Part shown: one piece after another, positions 23,601-36,460 of the stretch
Layout: every line of letters starts with the position of its first letter
Numbering within the stretch: position 1 is the first letter of the stretch
NCBI GenBank assembly: GCA_015698045.1
Contig: BLAL01000180.1
Coordinates: 434,001-498,000, forward strand
Origin: Rhizophagus clarus
Lineage: Eukaryota > Glomeromycota > Glomeromycetes > Glomerales > Glomeraceae
Length of the DNA: 64,000 nucleotides
Direction of reading: 5' to 3'
Made by a program: the position numbers and the translations under genes
The notes under the pieces: generated by a model
What the model was told of the DNA's origin: nothing
The model's input: only the letters and a program-made list of their open reading frames with translations
Database searches by the model: none

Positions 23601-24159
23601 AAATTCATACAATAATAAAATAATTTTTTTTTTTAGGAGGTTAATAATTATGGTGTAAGATATGAAAGATTAAGAACTTCAGATGGACAATATATTAGTA
23701 GTAGTTGTATAAAAAGAAATAATACAATTGCAAGAAATAATTATTATGCTCAGGTAAAATTTTTAACTTTGATTACTATCATTGCTATTATTTTGATTTA
23801 ATTTTGATTTTATATTTTATTTATAAATATTTTAGATAAGACGCACAATAGATAAACTTGCCCACAGACCCAACGCACTTCCTCAACTCGCTATTGTAGA
23901 TATATATGGAATTATAAATTATTATCTTGTTCATGAATTCAACCATCAGGTTTACATGTTAGCCTATGTACAATTAACATCAAAAATTGTAGAAGATGAA
24001 TATGGATGTAAACATTTTACTCAATTCAGATCAAAAGAATTTATCAATGTAAGATGTTTAGATCATTGTATAGGTTTTGCTAAAATAGATAATAGATATT
24101 ATATAATTGATAAAGAAAATGCATTTGATGACTCTAATTGGGAAAATATTGGACATTGA
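20625..24159 (+). pseudogene. Tnp2/Plavaka-like DNA transposase, ten exons, three disruptions
   Basis: Exons, all with GT-AG borders and matching phases: 20625-20917, 21020-21294, 21358-21766, 21847-22109, 22183-22471, 22533-22884, 22968-23090, 23155-23572, 23637-23753, 23836-24159. The N-terminus (MPFFCSCRICK) suggests a short cysteine cluster, followed by an acidic Ser-rich region. The core shows ASCPIC, IIPGPCSPKHFNSFL, CRFCMIKG, PTDIMHLFFEN and GPSWTHWQFPMKRVCGIL, an order typical of tnp2-type transposases with a DUF4218-like end. Damage: a frameshift near 22297 before CRFC, TAA 22748-22750 and TAG 23444-23446. The intact splice sites and few lesions suggest recent loss. Family assignment (CACTA-like versus Plavaka) is by motif memory only. 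Confidence 0.75.
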
Positions 24160-24996
24160 TTTTTTGCAGCAGTTCGCACTTATAATAAAACTTTATTATG
24201 GTCTGAATAATTAAGAATATTTGTTGTATATTGCTTAATTTCTAAAAATAGCTAAACACGAATAAGATTAATCCATTAACTTTATTTGTATCTAAAAATA
24301 GCTAAACACGGATAAGCGATGATGAAATAGCTATTATAAGCTATAGATTTTTTTACTTTATTTTTTTTATTTTAATTTCTCCTTCCTAATAAATAATGGT
24401 AACAAGTCTATGTTATCTATGTTATTATGTTATTCATAAACTGACTGACGAAAAAAATATTTTACCAGAAGCAAAGGATACATGATACAAAACCTGAATT
24501 TCTGGAATGGGAAAGTCTTAATTAACCCTACTAGAGGAGAAGTTGACTTTATCACAGAGAAAGACAGTATGAATACATAAATTTTCTACTACAATATCAA
24601 TTATAGCGGAAAAACTAGCCAAAGCCTGGGAAGAAGAAAATTATCATTATTTAATTGACTGAGCCGATTGTGAAAGTTTAATTAATTACGTCAGAAAGGT
24701 GGGTTATTTATTTTCTTAAGGATATGGTTAAGGCTTATTAATATGTATTACAACATAAAATTATAATATATTCTCAAATCCAATAGTTAGTTATTGTTGA
24801 AATTAATATTAACTGATTCTTTTATTTTTTCTATTTTAATGTAGCCATGTCAAGGTGTTAACTGTAGACGTGTGTAAGTATTTTTTTACTTAAAAATTAT
24901 TGTTTATTAAACAGGTATGCATCAAACTTTATTATATTGGATTTAAAATCAAATAACTAAATTACTAATATACCTTTTTCCCCTTTTTAACATGTA
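24160..24996. other. Spacer with transposon-gene remnants
   Basis: A ~26-bp segment (TCTAAAAATAGCTAAACACG) occurs twice at 24240-24320. Around 24600-24700 a short stretch reads EKLAKAWEEENYHYLID before a stop, resembling tails of transposon-associated proteins. Nothing else is seen. Confidence 0.3.
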
Positions 24997-25164
24997 CACA
25001 GGTAGTCTTAATAAATTGGATCTTTGATAAACCAGAAGCTTTGATATATCAGAGTCGAGTCTGGAACGGATTATTATAGTACTTGTTCTTGATATGTCAG
25101 ATTTCTCGATATATCAGATTTTTCTGTTGGAATGGACGAGTCCAATTTATTAAGACCACCTGTG
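24997..25164. mobile_element. 168-bp MITE with CACAGGT ends
   Basis: The left end CACAGGTAGTCTTAATAAAT and the right end reverse complement CACAGGTGGTCTTAATAAAT differ at one position and continue as TTGGA. TA flanks both sides. It has no coding capacity and an inner palindromic theme (GATATATCAGA). The ends match the CACAGGT class found on the 10.5-kb CACTA-like element. Confidence 0.7.
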
Positions 25165-26180
25165 TACATTAAATTAAATGGGTCTCGAGTTATTGTGTAA
25201 TAGGTATGAAAAATAAGTTTTTTCAACTGTATCTTTTCTTTATTTATTTTATTTCTGATTTATTTTCATTTTATATTATATAGTTTCAGAAATATGAAAT
25301 TAATCATTTTACTATATATAGAAATTATTTGTATTCATTAGTTATTAGCGTAGCCTTTAAAATGTACACAAATTATTATTGAAATAAAATCAAACCATAT
25401 CAATATTGTATTTATATACTAAAAATATTGTTAAATCAATATTTTATCAAATGTAAAAATGTAATTGAAATAACCTTTAATGTAAGTAAAAATGTATGCT
25501 ATTTCTAATTAAAAGATACATAAAATATTATTATATTTGAACTAAAATGACCTTTAAAACTACTGAAAATATATGTTATTTCTAATTGAAATATTATTGA
25601 AATATATGCAAATTACAATTTTATAATATACTGAAAATGGGCTTTAAATATTCTTAAATAATGATGAATATATATAATAATACAAAATAAAATTTATCCT
25701 GAAATTAAGTAGAAATTAATGACATAATTTTACACTTAAAATATACTTAAAGAGGCAAAATTTAAGGATATTTTATGAACTTTTTACATATTAAATGCAG
25801 TATTTTCAAATATAATTTTAGCATTATTTATGAATATAAATATCTTACATAAAATATTCTAAAATTATATTTAATTTATATTTATAATATACATAATTTT
25901 ATAGTTAAATATTCTTAAAATTCAGATTATTTTCAGTATATTTTCAGTATGTAATTTTCTTACTGGGCTCTAGCAATAGTAATCATATTAAAAGTTGATA
26001 TTGAAATCCAGAAGGAATGGCTCAAATAAATCAATATGATCAGTTATAGTAAGCAATTGCAATTTGGTTAGTCATCTGACTTACTGATCTGACTTACTAA
26101 TACAGCTGATAATTTTTTTTTTAATTTATTCTAAATTGAAAGAAAATAAAAAATTAAAATCAGTTTAAAAACTGCTATTA
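25165..26180. other. AT-rich spacer
   Basis: Extremely AT-rich sequence without an open frame, RNA gene or clear repeat boundary. Several AAATATACTTAAA/ATTATTTAAG-type words recur, but no unit could be fixed. Confidence 0.4.
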
Positions 26181-26227
26181 AAAAACAAAAAAACTTCTGG
26201 ACTCATTTCAGACTAGTAAATTAAAAA

Positions 26228-26259
<32 letters not shown>

Positions 26260-27815
26260 AGATATATTATTTTTTTTTATATATTTTAAGTAGAAGGCAT
26301 ATAAGCATTATATTAACCTTTTACTTTATTCTTTTTTATAGCCTCTGGACCTCCTGTACACTATTTCAGACTAGTAATAAGTTAAATAAAAAAAAAACTC
26401 AATTTTTTTTAAGTAAAAGGCACTATTTTGGACTGGTGAGTTAAATAAAAAAAAAAGTTTATTTTTTTTTTAAGTAAAAGGCATATATACGTTATACTAA
26501 CCTTCTACTTTATTTTTTCCTATAGGTTTTGGACCTCCTAAACGCTATTCTAGACCAATAATAAGTTAAGCAAAAAAAAAAGTTTTTTTTTAAGTAGAAA
26601 ATGTATATACGTTATATTAACCTTTTACTTTATTTTTTCCTATAACCTCCAGACCTCCTGTATGCTATTTTGAACTGGTAATAAGTTAAATAAAAAAAAC
26701 ACATTTTTTTTAAGTAAAAGGCATCATTTCAGACTGATGAGTTAAATAAAAAAAAAGTATTTTTTTTTAAGTAGAAGGCATATATGCGTTATATTAACCT
26801 TCTATATTTTTTTCTATAGTTTTCTGGACCTCCTGAATGCTATTCTAGACTGATAAGCTTAAAAAAGTAAAAAAAACTTTGTTTTTAAGTAGAAAACATA
26901 TAGACGTATACTAATGATCTTCTATTTTTTTTTTGTAACTTCCAGACCTTTTGAATGTTATTTTAGACTGGTAAGCTTAAAAAAAAATTATTATTCATTT
27001 TTTTTTAAGAAGAAGGCATATATGTATTATACTAACCTTCTACTTTATTTTTTTTCTATAACTTCCAGACTCTTTAGATGCCATTTCAGACTGGTAAGCT
27101 TAAAGAAAAAATTATTTTTCATTTTTTTTTAAGTAGAAGGCATATAGCATTATATTAACCTTTTACTTTATTTTTTTTTTGTAACTTCCAGACTCTTTGG
27201 ATACCATTTCAGATTGGTAAACTTAAAAAAAAATTATTTTTCATTTTTTTTTAAGTAGAAGGTGTATAGCATTATACTAACCTTTTACTTTATTTTTTTT
27301 TTTTGTACCTTCTGGACTTTTTGAACGATATTTTAGACTGGTAAATTTAAAAAAAATTATTTTTCATTTTTTTTTAAATAGAAGACATATAGTATTATAC
27401 TTTATTTATTTTTGTAGCTTCTGGACCCATTGGATGACATTTCAAACTAATAAGCTTAAAAAAAAATATTTTTTTTTTATTTTTTTTTAAGAAGGTGTGT
27501 GTATAAGCATTATACTAACCTTCTATTTTATTTATTTTTTGTAGCTTCCAAACTCCTTTAGATACCATTTTAGACTGGTAAGCTTAAAAAAAAAAAATTA
27601 TTTTTTTTTAAGTAGAAGACGCATATGCATTATACTAATCTTCTACTTTATTTTTTTTTGTAGCTTCTGGACTCCTTGAACCATTTCAAATTGGTAAACT
27701 TAAAAAAAAGCTTTTTTAAAATAGAAGGCATATAGGCATATACTAATAGCTTTCTACTTTTTTTTTGTAGCTTTCAGGTTGCAATTTCAAACTGGTAAAC
27801 TTTTTCTAATTGTTT
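26181..27815 (+). repeat. Tandem array of micro-exon/intron-like units (array 2)
   Basis: About 12 full and 3 partial units of 110-127 bp. A typical unit reads: AAGTAGAAGG, 15-20 nt, TATACTAAC, CTTCTACTTTA, T-tract, TGTAG, a 24-33 nt segment beginning CTTCYRGACTCCTT and ending TTTCAGACTG, then GTAAGCTTAAAA. Branch point, tract, acceptor and donor are conserved better than the spacers. Exon-like cores are homologous through the array. Some units have lost the AG (TGTAAC) or the GT donor (AATAAG), so the array is decaying in places. Within each intron AAGTAGAAGG can pair with CCTTCTACTT, placing the branch-point word at the base of the stem. No frame crosses the array, so it is probably non-coding or decayed. 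Confidence 0.75.
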
Positions 27816-29996
27816 TTTTTTTAATTTCTAATACTAATCTTCCTTACTTTCATTCTTTAGAATTCAGATGCTAACTTAATTATTTGGGCTATTGGAATTG
27901 TAAACTTTTCCAAATGTCTCCGAATCAACACTCAAATGAAAAATTTTTTTAAATTGAAATATTAGTAAATATTACTATTAACAGTATTCCATTTTTTTTA
28001 CAATAGAATTCTTAAAAGTCAGAACTGATGAGACATCTTGACAAGAAGAAATTTAAGCATTATTAATATTCTATTGATTAAGCAAATTAGCTAGGTATCA
28101 TTGTAGAATATTTAAAGTAGTGAATAATAATGTAATGTAATTTTGTAATAATTCATTAATTTGGCATTTATAATTAATTGAAATAAAATTAGCAATATGA
28201 ATCAGTAGTAATAAAATTGATAATTAAGTAGCAATTAGAAATCAATTGAAAGCATGTATTTGATTTTAAATATTAAATTTTTTGCAATCAGACATAACCT
28301 ATTGATTACAATTTAATAAATTATACATATAAATTGTTATAATTAGTAAAAATGACATCAATCGGTAAGCTGCCAGATAAGAAAAATAGATATCAATAGG
28401 TTAATTCAAACAAGTAAATTAAAAAAAACTGAATAGCAATAGGCTAATCCTATTGATATCCAATTGCAAATGAATAGGTATCCTATTGATATCCTATTAA
28501 TAACCTAAATATATCTGATTTACATCATTTTAAAGTTACCAATTAGGTATCCTGATAAAATAAATTAAAAAAAAATTGGGAATCATCTAGGCCTCTATAG
28601 GATAGTCTAAATAATTCCCAATTTAGCAGTTGTAATACATATTATTTAATTGGTTAAAAAACAGTATACTTGAAATTTTTTTTAATGTAATGCTGTATTG
28701 TATTTTAACAAATGTATTGCATTATAACAAACGTATTTGCAAACATTTAATATGTTTTAAAGAATATACTTTTTGCTTAAATCTTGATAATCTTAACAAA
28801 TATAATTTATTTACATGACTTCTTTTTAGGAGGATGTAATTTTGCTTAATCCTTAACCTTAGTTTTTTTTTATATTTTTTGGTTTTTTTATTTTTCACAT
28901 TTTTTATCTGTCTTTATATTCTTTGTTAAATAAAAAATAAGTGTAATTCAAAGTGAAATACCAGTAGTTCTATAATTATATAAAAATAAAATAAAGTACT
29001 AGATAGAAAGTCAAAAAAAGTTTAGAATTATTTTATTTTTGTCAGAAAAAAAGGTTGCTAAGCTTTATACATATTACATTACAAATGCCTAATAAAAATT
29101 AAAATGTGCTTATATAGGTGTACCAGAAAATGTTTTTCATTTGTCAATATGAGAAGCATTATCTAATGCTAAAGCTCATAATAATTTTAATGAGGATGAA
29201 GATGATGATTTTTATGACAATAATGATGGTAAAAATGATGAAGATGATAATAGTAATCCAAACACTTCTAATCAAAAAAATACAGAAATTGAAAAATGAG
29301 ACAATATAAATAATTCAAATTAAAAGTTACTTAAGTTATAAAACCTCATTCAATTATTGATCATGGTTTGAATGTATTTGATATTGTGGCCGCTGTTGAT
29401 AGAGCATTAAGTGAATAAATTTTTTTGTAAAATAATAAAATTCAAATTTGTAACTTGTCTATAGAAATTTTATAAAGAGAATTGATTTAATCATCTTTAA
29501 ATTATTGATTAACCTTATAATAATATTATAGTATCTTACATTGAAGTATTTAGTAATGTTGTAAGTGAGTCACAGGTAAGTTATGGATGAGTTGCAGGTG
29601 TTTAGTATATTATAAATATTATATTATCGCAGGTGAGTTATAGGTAAAATTGTAACATAAGTAAGATTTATTTTAATTTGATCAATCAGAATAGTAATTT
29701 ATTATATCATTAATGAGTAATATTATTAATTAGACTTTTTTTTAATCTTTTTTTTAATTTAGTGATGATTATTATAATATCATTAACAAGTATATATTGT
29801 TTAGTTTATTGAAAAAAAAAAATCTAATTCCATTTAAAAAAATTTTAGTTTTCTATTTTTTTATTTTTTTTTTTTATTCCATTTAAAAAAATTTTAGTTT
29901 TCTATTTTTTTATTTTTTTTTTTATTCCATTTAAAAAATTTTGGTTTTCCATTTTTTTATTTTATTTTTTTTTTTTAAAAAAAAAAAATTCAAATT
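27816..29996. other. AT-rich spacer with short ORF fragments
   Basis: Around 28370-28560 there are AATAGGTATCCTATTGATATC-like palindromic words akin to those in the MITE at 36098. At 29118-29300 a short frame is rich in Asp/Asn (NEDEDDDFYDNNDGK), and 29350-29420 reads FDIVAAVDRALSE before a stop. These look like remnants of transposon-associated exons. No intact gene is seen. Confidence 0.35.
28557..28622. repeat. Short palindromic element, AAATTGGGAAT ends
   Basis: AAATTGGGAATCATCTAGGC on the left is mirrored by ATAATTCCCAATTT on the right, with only about 20 bp between the arms. It could be a tiny MITE or a hairpin; no target-site duplication is clear. Confidence 0.4.
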
Positions 29997-30239
29997 CACA
30001 GATTGAACAGGCATCATTGTTCTACAATTTAGCAGGGAAATTCTGGTAAATTGTGGATTTTTTTTGTTAAATTTTAGAAAAACAGAGCATTCTCTATTTG
30101 TAAAAATTAAGAGGAATTGTGGGTATTTGGCATCATTTAAGCAAAATTCCACTTTCAAATATTGGAAAATTTTGGCTGCATTTTTGAGTAATTTTATTAA
30201 ATAGTAAGACAATTTAGTAATAATTTAGCGAAATTTTAA

Positions 30240-30660
30240 AATAATTTTATACAAACAGAGCATCTCTTTTGACAATTGAGTAACAATTTAGTGACAATGG
30301 TATTGCTAATTTTGGACAATTGAGTATGAATGCAGCATCCTTTTTGACAATTGAGTAGCAATTTTTAGACAATGGAGAATAAACGCAGTATTCTTTTTGA
30401 CAATTGAGTAGCAATTTAGTGATAATGGTCTTGGCAATTTTGAATAATTGAGAATAAATGGAGCATCTTCTTTGACAATTAAGTAACAATTTAGTGATAA
30501 TGGTATTGCTAATTTTAGACAATTGAGTATGAACGCAGCATCCTTTTTGACAATTGAGTAACAATTTAGTAATAACAGTTTTGACAATTTTGAACAATCG
30601 TATAATATTCTTAGATAATTTAGCAACAATTTAGTAACAAGATTTTGACAATTTCAAATA
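30240..30660. repeat. Left subterminal repeats of the CACTA-like element
   Basis: Repeated words TTTTTGACAATTGAGTARCA and ATTTAGTGATAATGGTATTG alternate with a larger period of about 120 bp. Subterminal repeats of this kind serve as transposase-binding sites in CACTA elements (family knowledge). Minus-strand frames of about 110 codons through them are repeat translations. Confidence 0.55.
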
Positions 30661-30959
30661 CAAATAAATATAAATGAATAATACAAAAAAAAAAGAATCA
30701 GAAAATGGGATTTATTTTATAGAAATGTAATATCAAAATAATAAAAATGGAGCATAAAGCAATTTAATTATTTTTTACCCTTTCCTCTTTTTTGATTATA
30801 ATTATAACTGATAATATTCTTTTTTTGTCTTGTATTAATCTTTTTTATGGTAATCGATACCTTTGGTGGCAATTACTTTAAATATGATATCTTTTTTGAA
30901 TTTCCTTTAAAAGATTAAAAAATTATTAAAATTTCTAAAAAAAAAATAAATATTACATT

Positions 30960-33450
30960 ACAATTACCCAAATCTTATTCAGCATTATCATCTTTCTCTT
31001 CTTCTTTATCGTTAACCTTTTTTTTCATTATTCTTTTTGGTACATCTTTGTAAATAACTGATAATAATTGGTGTGTTTGTGATTCTAATGAATAATATAT
31101 TTAGTTAAAATCATTCAAAATATTCTAAATATTTCAAAAAATCTAATTACCTAAATGCAGTTCATCGTTACCACCATCATCATCATCATTAACATTGCTC
31201 TTCGCTTTTTTGTTTGTTTTTAAGATAATTTTTTGACTGCCTAATACTGAATAGTATGTTTTGTACTTTGTTGTAAAATCTACTTTGAAGATTAAAGTTA
31301 TTCAAAATTTCTAAAATTTAAAAATTCAGATTGCAATTACCAAAATCTTGTTCATCATTATCAACATCAGTATTTCTCATCGTTGTATTACTTGTAAGCA
31401 CATCTTCATTTGATTTTTGCGTATAGTCTTTAAAAAATTAAAATTTGTTAAAATTTCTAAAAAAAAATTTACATTACAATTACCTAAATCATGTTTGAGA
31501 TCTCCCTCCTCTTTTTCGTTGCTCATTATCCTTTTTGGCACATCTTCATGAGTAATTGATGATGGTTGGTGTGTTTGTAATTTTGATGTAGAATCTATTT
31601 TAAAAAATAGAAACAACTTAAATTGTCTAGCAATGAATATAAAAAATATATTTACACATATTGTTCAATCTTGCTTACCTTCATTCCCACCTTCAGTATT
31701 CTCTGCTATATTTGAGTTTTTTTTGTGAGTTGACGATTCAAATAGAGGATCTTTTTCTGAAAATTAATAACAGATATAAAGTCATTATTTTCAAAATTTT
31801 CTGATTACTCGTGCATGAAAATATTACAACTACCTATAATTTCTGGTACATCCTCGCTATTATAATCATTATCCTCAATATTCCTTTTATATTTGCATAT
31901 TTTCGATGATGATGAACCCCTACTACTCGCTCTCGAGTTTCTTGTATTTTCACGTATTAGTGTTTATTTATTGGATTTATCGGTCAAATAATCTCTTGTT
32001 ATTTAGTTCATATCAAGTTTAAATAGGCCACGATCTATTTTAACAAATTCTTAAAACACATACTTTGTTAACTAATAAAAAAAAATTGATAAAATAAAAA
32101 TTACATCACAATTATTATCATAATTAACATCATCATCCATTTGATTTATTTGTTCATCATTATGAATTGTATTATCATCTACTTGCATATTTGAAATAAA
32201 GCAACGTTACATTAATTATTCTAAGAATCTTAAGAAATATCACTAATTACCATCAACGGTCTATAAAATAGCATTATTAGGAGCCTCTTTATTCCAAACT
32301 TCATCCTTTAATATTTGAGGTCGAACTTTCCTATTTTCAGAAAAATGAATATCCACATACTCATCAATTTTGCGGAAGAGATTATTTAGCTAAAATATTA
32401 ATAAATATAGTGTAATTAATATATACGAACTAAAACACATGTAGCATTATTACGATTTACTTTATTTGATCTTCAGGCCAGTTTATAAATAAATATTTGT
32501 CTTAGTTCTGAAGATGTATCTGGATTGTTATCTGGATCACTCTCTTCTGGGGATTGGTAGTCATTTTTGCTTAATATCTCGTTAATATCATCAATTCTGC
32601 ATTTTTGCAACATTCTTCGATATGTTTGATTTTCCATCATTGACAAAACTGCTTTTGACCTACGTTCTCACTTCTAAAATTAGGTAAATTTTTTAGAAGT
32701 TTTGATATCGATTTACAATAATAATAATAATTACCTCTGACATTCGATTTACTACATATCCTATTAACCTTTTCTGATTTTTTGTTGTTTCATCAAGTTG
32801 ATTATTTTTCCACTTGCATTGACTATTTTTATGGCAATCAGATAATACATCTTTAATCAATTTAAGCGTATCTTTAAATCCATGACTTGCAAGAATATTT
32901 TGAAGTCGAGAAATCAAATTCTATTCCAGTTGTGATGCAATAATGCTAAATTTTTTGGAATAATCAATCAGAAATCTTTCAAATTTTGCATCTCTCAATA
33001 GAATTTTTACTTCGTTCTATAACAAAGATAGTAAAAAGTGAGAAATTAAAAGTTCTATGCTATATGAATAAACTAACAATAAAAATAAACTGCACTCTGA
33101 TCTCTTTTTGGTGATTTTTTTCAAATTTTTTTTGTGCTACTTCTTGTTCTTATTCTAATATTTCATCATAATAAAATTTTGCTTTGTTTAATTCATAATC
33201 TGGTAGAATTTTTTTAATATCCTGATCATCTTCAGCTTCGACATCATATTTATTGATACGTCAATGATCATATTTTGGCTATTTTGGTTGTGAAATTTGT
33301 TGATTTCTTGGAATCTGGGGGTTCTAATAATGGTTCTAATGATGAACTCAAAGTATGTATTTGTCTTGAAATATTGGCAAATCCTCTCTGTATTTGTTTT
33401 TGCATATTTATCATTCCTATTTCTAACCTTGAAATACATTCTTAATTGTA
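30960..33450 (-). pseudogene. Multi-exon accessory gene of the CACTA-like element, with duplicated exons
   Basis: Read on the minus strand. An N-terminal exon near 33440-33260 has a heptad-like, coiled-coil character (EIGMINMQKQIQRGF). Then 33016-32735 encodes a helical Lys-rich segment, 32673-32461 an SMMENQTYRRMLQKCR segment with an acidic end, and 32389-32251 [16 protein letters not shown] and [13 protein letters not shown]. Downstream to 30960 come at least six short Asp/Glu/Asn-rich exons (75-130 nt) with introns of about 60-80 bp. Two of these (at ~31597-31490 and ~31080-30970) are homologous: QTHQPSSITHEDVPKRIM versus QTHQLLSVIYKDVPKRIM. In-frame stops occur in most large exons. Divergent from the transposase, it probably corresponds to a TnpA-like DNA-binding partner, which is inference. 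Confidence 0.6.
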
Positions 33451-34901
33451 AAAAAAATAAAATTAATATAAATTTACATTAACAATATTAACACAAAATT
33501 TAAATAAAATAATACCATCATATAAGTAGTCAACATTTCTGGTATATAAATGAAATGTTAAATGTCAAGTAGTCAGTCTGCTGTATACATCTGTACTTTG
33601 AATGTTATTATGAAATGATCGATGTCGTGATATACAATTATTTGAAAAATATCAGTTTAAAGACATATCGATAAGATAAATATTTCAAAAAAGGTGATAA
33701 GTGTTTCAGAAATAATTGAAAATTGTTCAAAAAAGCTGAATGAGATAAAATTTTTGATACTCTATATATATTACCAAAATTACCAGAATATCCGTATTTT
33801 TAAATAATTTGTCATGTGCATTGGAATCTGTGGAATTCCTCGAGATTAAAAGTAATTGGATTGATTTTTTTTTGGCTAATTACACAGATTTTTTTTGTAA
33901 CAGTTATAATAATTACGTGGATTTTTTTTGCAACAGTTATATGGATTTTTTTGCAAATAATTATAACAATTATGTGAATTTTGTGTAAATCAGAACAATT
34001 ATATATAGGACCATGATGGTTCTCAGTATGAAGGACAATAGGATTTTTTCATATATTACCAAAAAATTACCAGAATATTTTATTAATCCGCATATTAAAT
34101 AATTTGTCTGAAATCTAACCAAGTACGTGAAATTTCTAGAAATTAAAAATAATTATGTAGATTTTTTTTAAAGATTTTTACAATAGTTGTAACAATTACG
34201 TGATTGTTGTGTAAATTGAAACAATTATATAGATTTTTTTAAAACAGGAGAGAGAGAAAAGGACGTGGAATTTAAAGAATTTGAATTTAAAATTGTGTGG
34301 AATTTTTTTTTGATCAAACTAGTTGCATGGATTATCATATAATTATGTGGAAAAAAAAATTGAATCAATTGAGCAGATGCCAATCCAATTTATGTGTAAA
34401 TTTATACTATTATTAAAAAAGTCTATTTTATATGAAATTGTTCTATTATTAGAAAAACCAATTGATAGTTTATTTTGATATACAGTATTTTCGATACAAA
34501 TCAATATTATAGAAAAATCAATAATAGTTTATTTTATTTCAAATTATTCTATAATAAGAAAAGTTTATTATTTAAAACTTTGATATATTACTTAGATATA
34601 AATCAATATAATACTATAGAAAATCAACACATTGAATACAAATGAATACACAAAGAAATTTAACAAAAGTTTATTTTAGAGATCATTTAGTATTGTGTGA
34701 AAATTAAACATATATATCAGTCAATTAATTCTTATCGGTTTAAAATTTATATAAAGTTTAAATAAAATTCGCAAGAAATAAAATTTAATAAATAAAATTG
34801 TTTGAAATTGAGATATTATTCAATAGTGAAAAATATTTTACATAAATTTATATATTTTTTATTTTGTTTTTCAATTTGAAACTTCGCAAAAAAAATGTCT
34901 G
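33451..34901. promoter_or_regulatory. Divergent intergenic region of the CACTA-like element
   Basis: This 1.4-kb stretch separates the two element genes, where a shared promoter would be expected. It contains recurring AATTACGTGGATTTTTTTT and ACAGTTATAANAATTAYGTG segments at 33850-34230, probably degenerate tandem repeats. No other feature is seen. Confidence 0.4.
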
Positions 34902-36097
34902 ATGTCTTGGATATTAAGAAATGCTCCAGGTCAAGACGTATGTATGTTAAAGTGTGATTACTCTACTTGTGACAGAAAATATGTTGATCTTAGAACTAGG
35001 AATAAATATTTACTTTACAAAATTGATATATATGAACCTGTCTCATTTGAAGATGATCTAGCAATTAAAACATCAACTATTATCAAAGATGTTCCAATAA
35101 AAGAATAGTCATTACGTTCATTTATTAATGAAGGATTTTTTCAAGAAGGCACGTCATTTTTGGAAAATATAGGATCTAAATTTCTGAAATTAAGAAAGAG
35201 AATCAGAAATAATAATACTTTCTGAGAATGTGATGATCAAATGCAAATCGATGATAGTTTAGTAGATGAGGTGTCAGACTAAGTGCATAATTATTCAGAT
35301 GAAGATTCTAGTAATAATGAAGACGAAGACTTTGAAAGAACTATTGGTAATAATGAAGATGATGAAGATTCCAACAATTTTGAAAATTATTCTTCACCAC
35401 ATTATGAATTGTCAGATGACACTTTTAATAAAAATTATAAAAACTGGCAATATACAGATAATTGGATGCTTATATTCATTTTAAGATTTTAAAATAAATT
35501 TTGCTTGGCAGATACTGCATCGACATATTAATCAACTTTTTATACCATGTTCCAATAAAATTAAGTCTGAATCGATTTAAAAATTTTTCAAAGTCTCTCT
35601 ATATCGCAAGAAAGAAATTAGGATTGAGAAAAAATTTACTCACTTTCTCCGTATGTCTTTCATGTTACAAATTACATGATATAAATGAAGTTAGAAGTCA
35701 TTCAATTCAACAACAAAAAGTGATAAAAAAATGTGATCATATACAATTTCTGAATCATCATTCTCTTCAAAAATGTAATGCTCCTTTGACAGAACAAAAT
35801 GAATTAGAGAATAGCAAAATCGTTAATATACTATTGTTGGTTTATCTAATGGTCAATATAAAAGATCAACTTTTGAATATGTACCAAAGACTGGGATTTA
35901 AAAAAAATCTTAAAACGCAATAACAAAGAAGAAGTTCTATGAAATATTTATGATGGAAAAATTTGAAATAATTTTTTAAATAATGGAATAGTACATGAAG
36001 AGGAAGAAGAAATTCTGGATAAGCAAAAATTTTTTAATAAAGAATATGCAGACGATCACTTAGGTATTATACAGTAATCAATGTTAATTGGTTTTAA

Positions 36098-36460
36098 CAC
36101 AGGTCGAAATTAGTTAAATAGGGCATCAATAAAGTATCAATAGGTTATCAATCGGCTATCAATAAGCTACCCTATTGGTAGCCTATTGAACTTGCGCCAT
36201 AATCTGTCACCAATCGGGCAGGCTGATTGATAGCTGATTGATAACTTATTGATAACCTATTAGTATCCTATTGGTATTTTTATTAAATAGGGTATCAATA
36301 GGGTATCAATAGGTTATCAATAGGTTATCAATCAGCCTGCTTGATTGGTGACAGATTATGGCGCAAGTTCAATAGGCTACTAATAGGGTAGCCTATTGAT
36401 ACTCGATTGATAACCTATTGATACCCTATTGATACCCTATTTAACTAATTTTGACCTGTG
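36098..36460. mobile_element. 363-bp palindromic MITE with CACAGGTC ends and TAA duplication
   Basis: CACAGGTCGAAATTAGTTAA at the left and its near-perfect inverse at the right, with arms similar over more than 100 bp (GGTATCAATAGG words). TAA flanks both ends (36095-36097, 36461-36463). It lies inside the tnp2-like pseudogene. Shared ends and the 3-bp duplication suggest it was mobilised by a CACTA-like transposase of the host-element type. Confidence 0.85.

Noticed and set aside
30247-30629. Minus-strand frames of about 110 codons with repeated NCYSIVKK peptides
   Set aside because: They run through the subterminal repeats of the CACTA-like element; two overlapping frames show the same periodicity.
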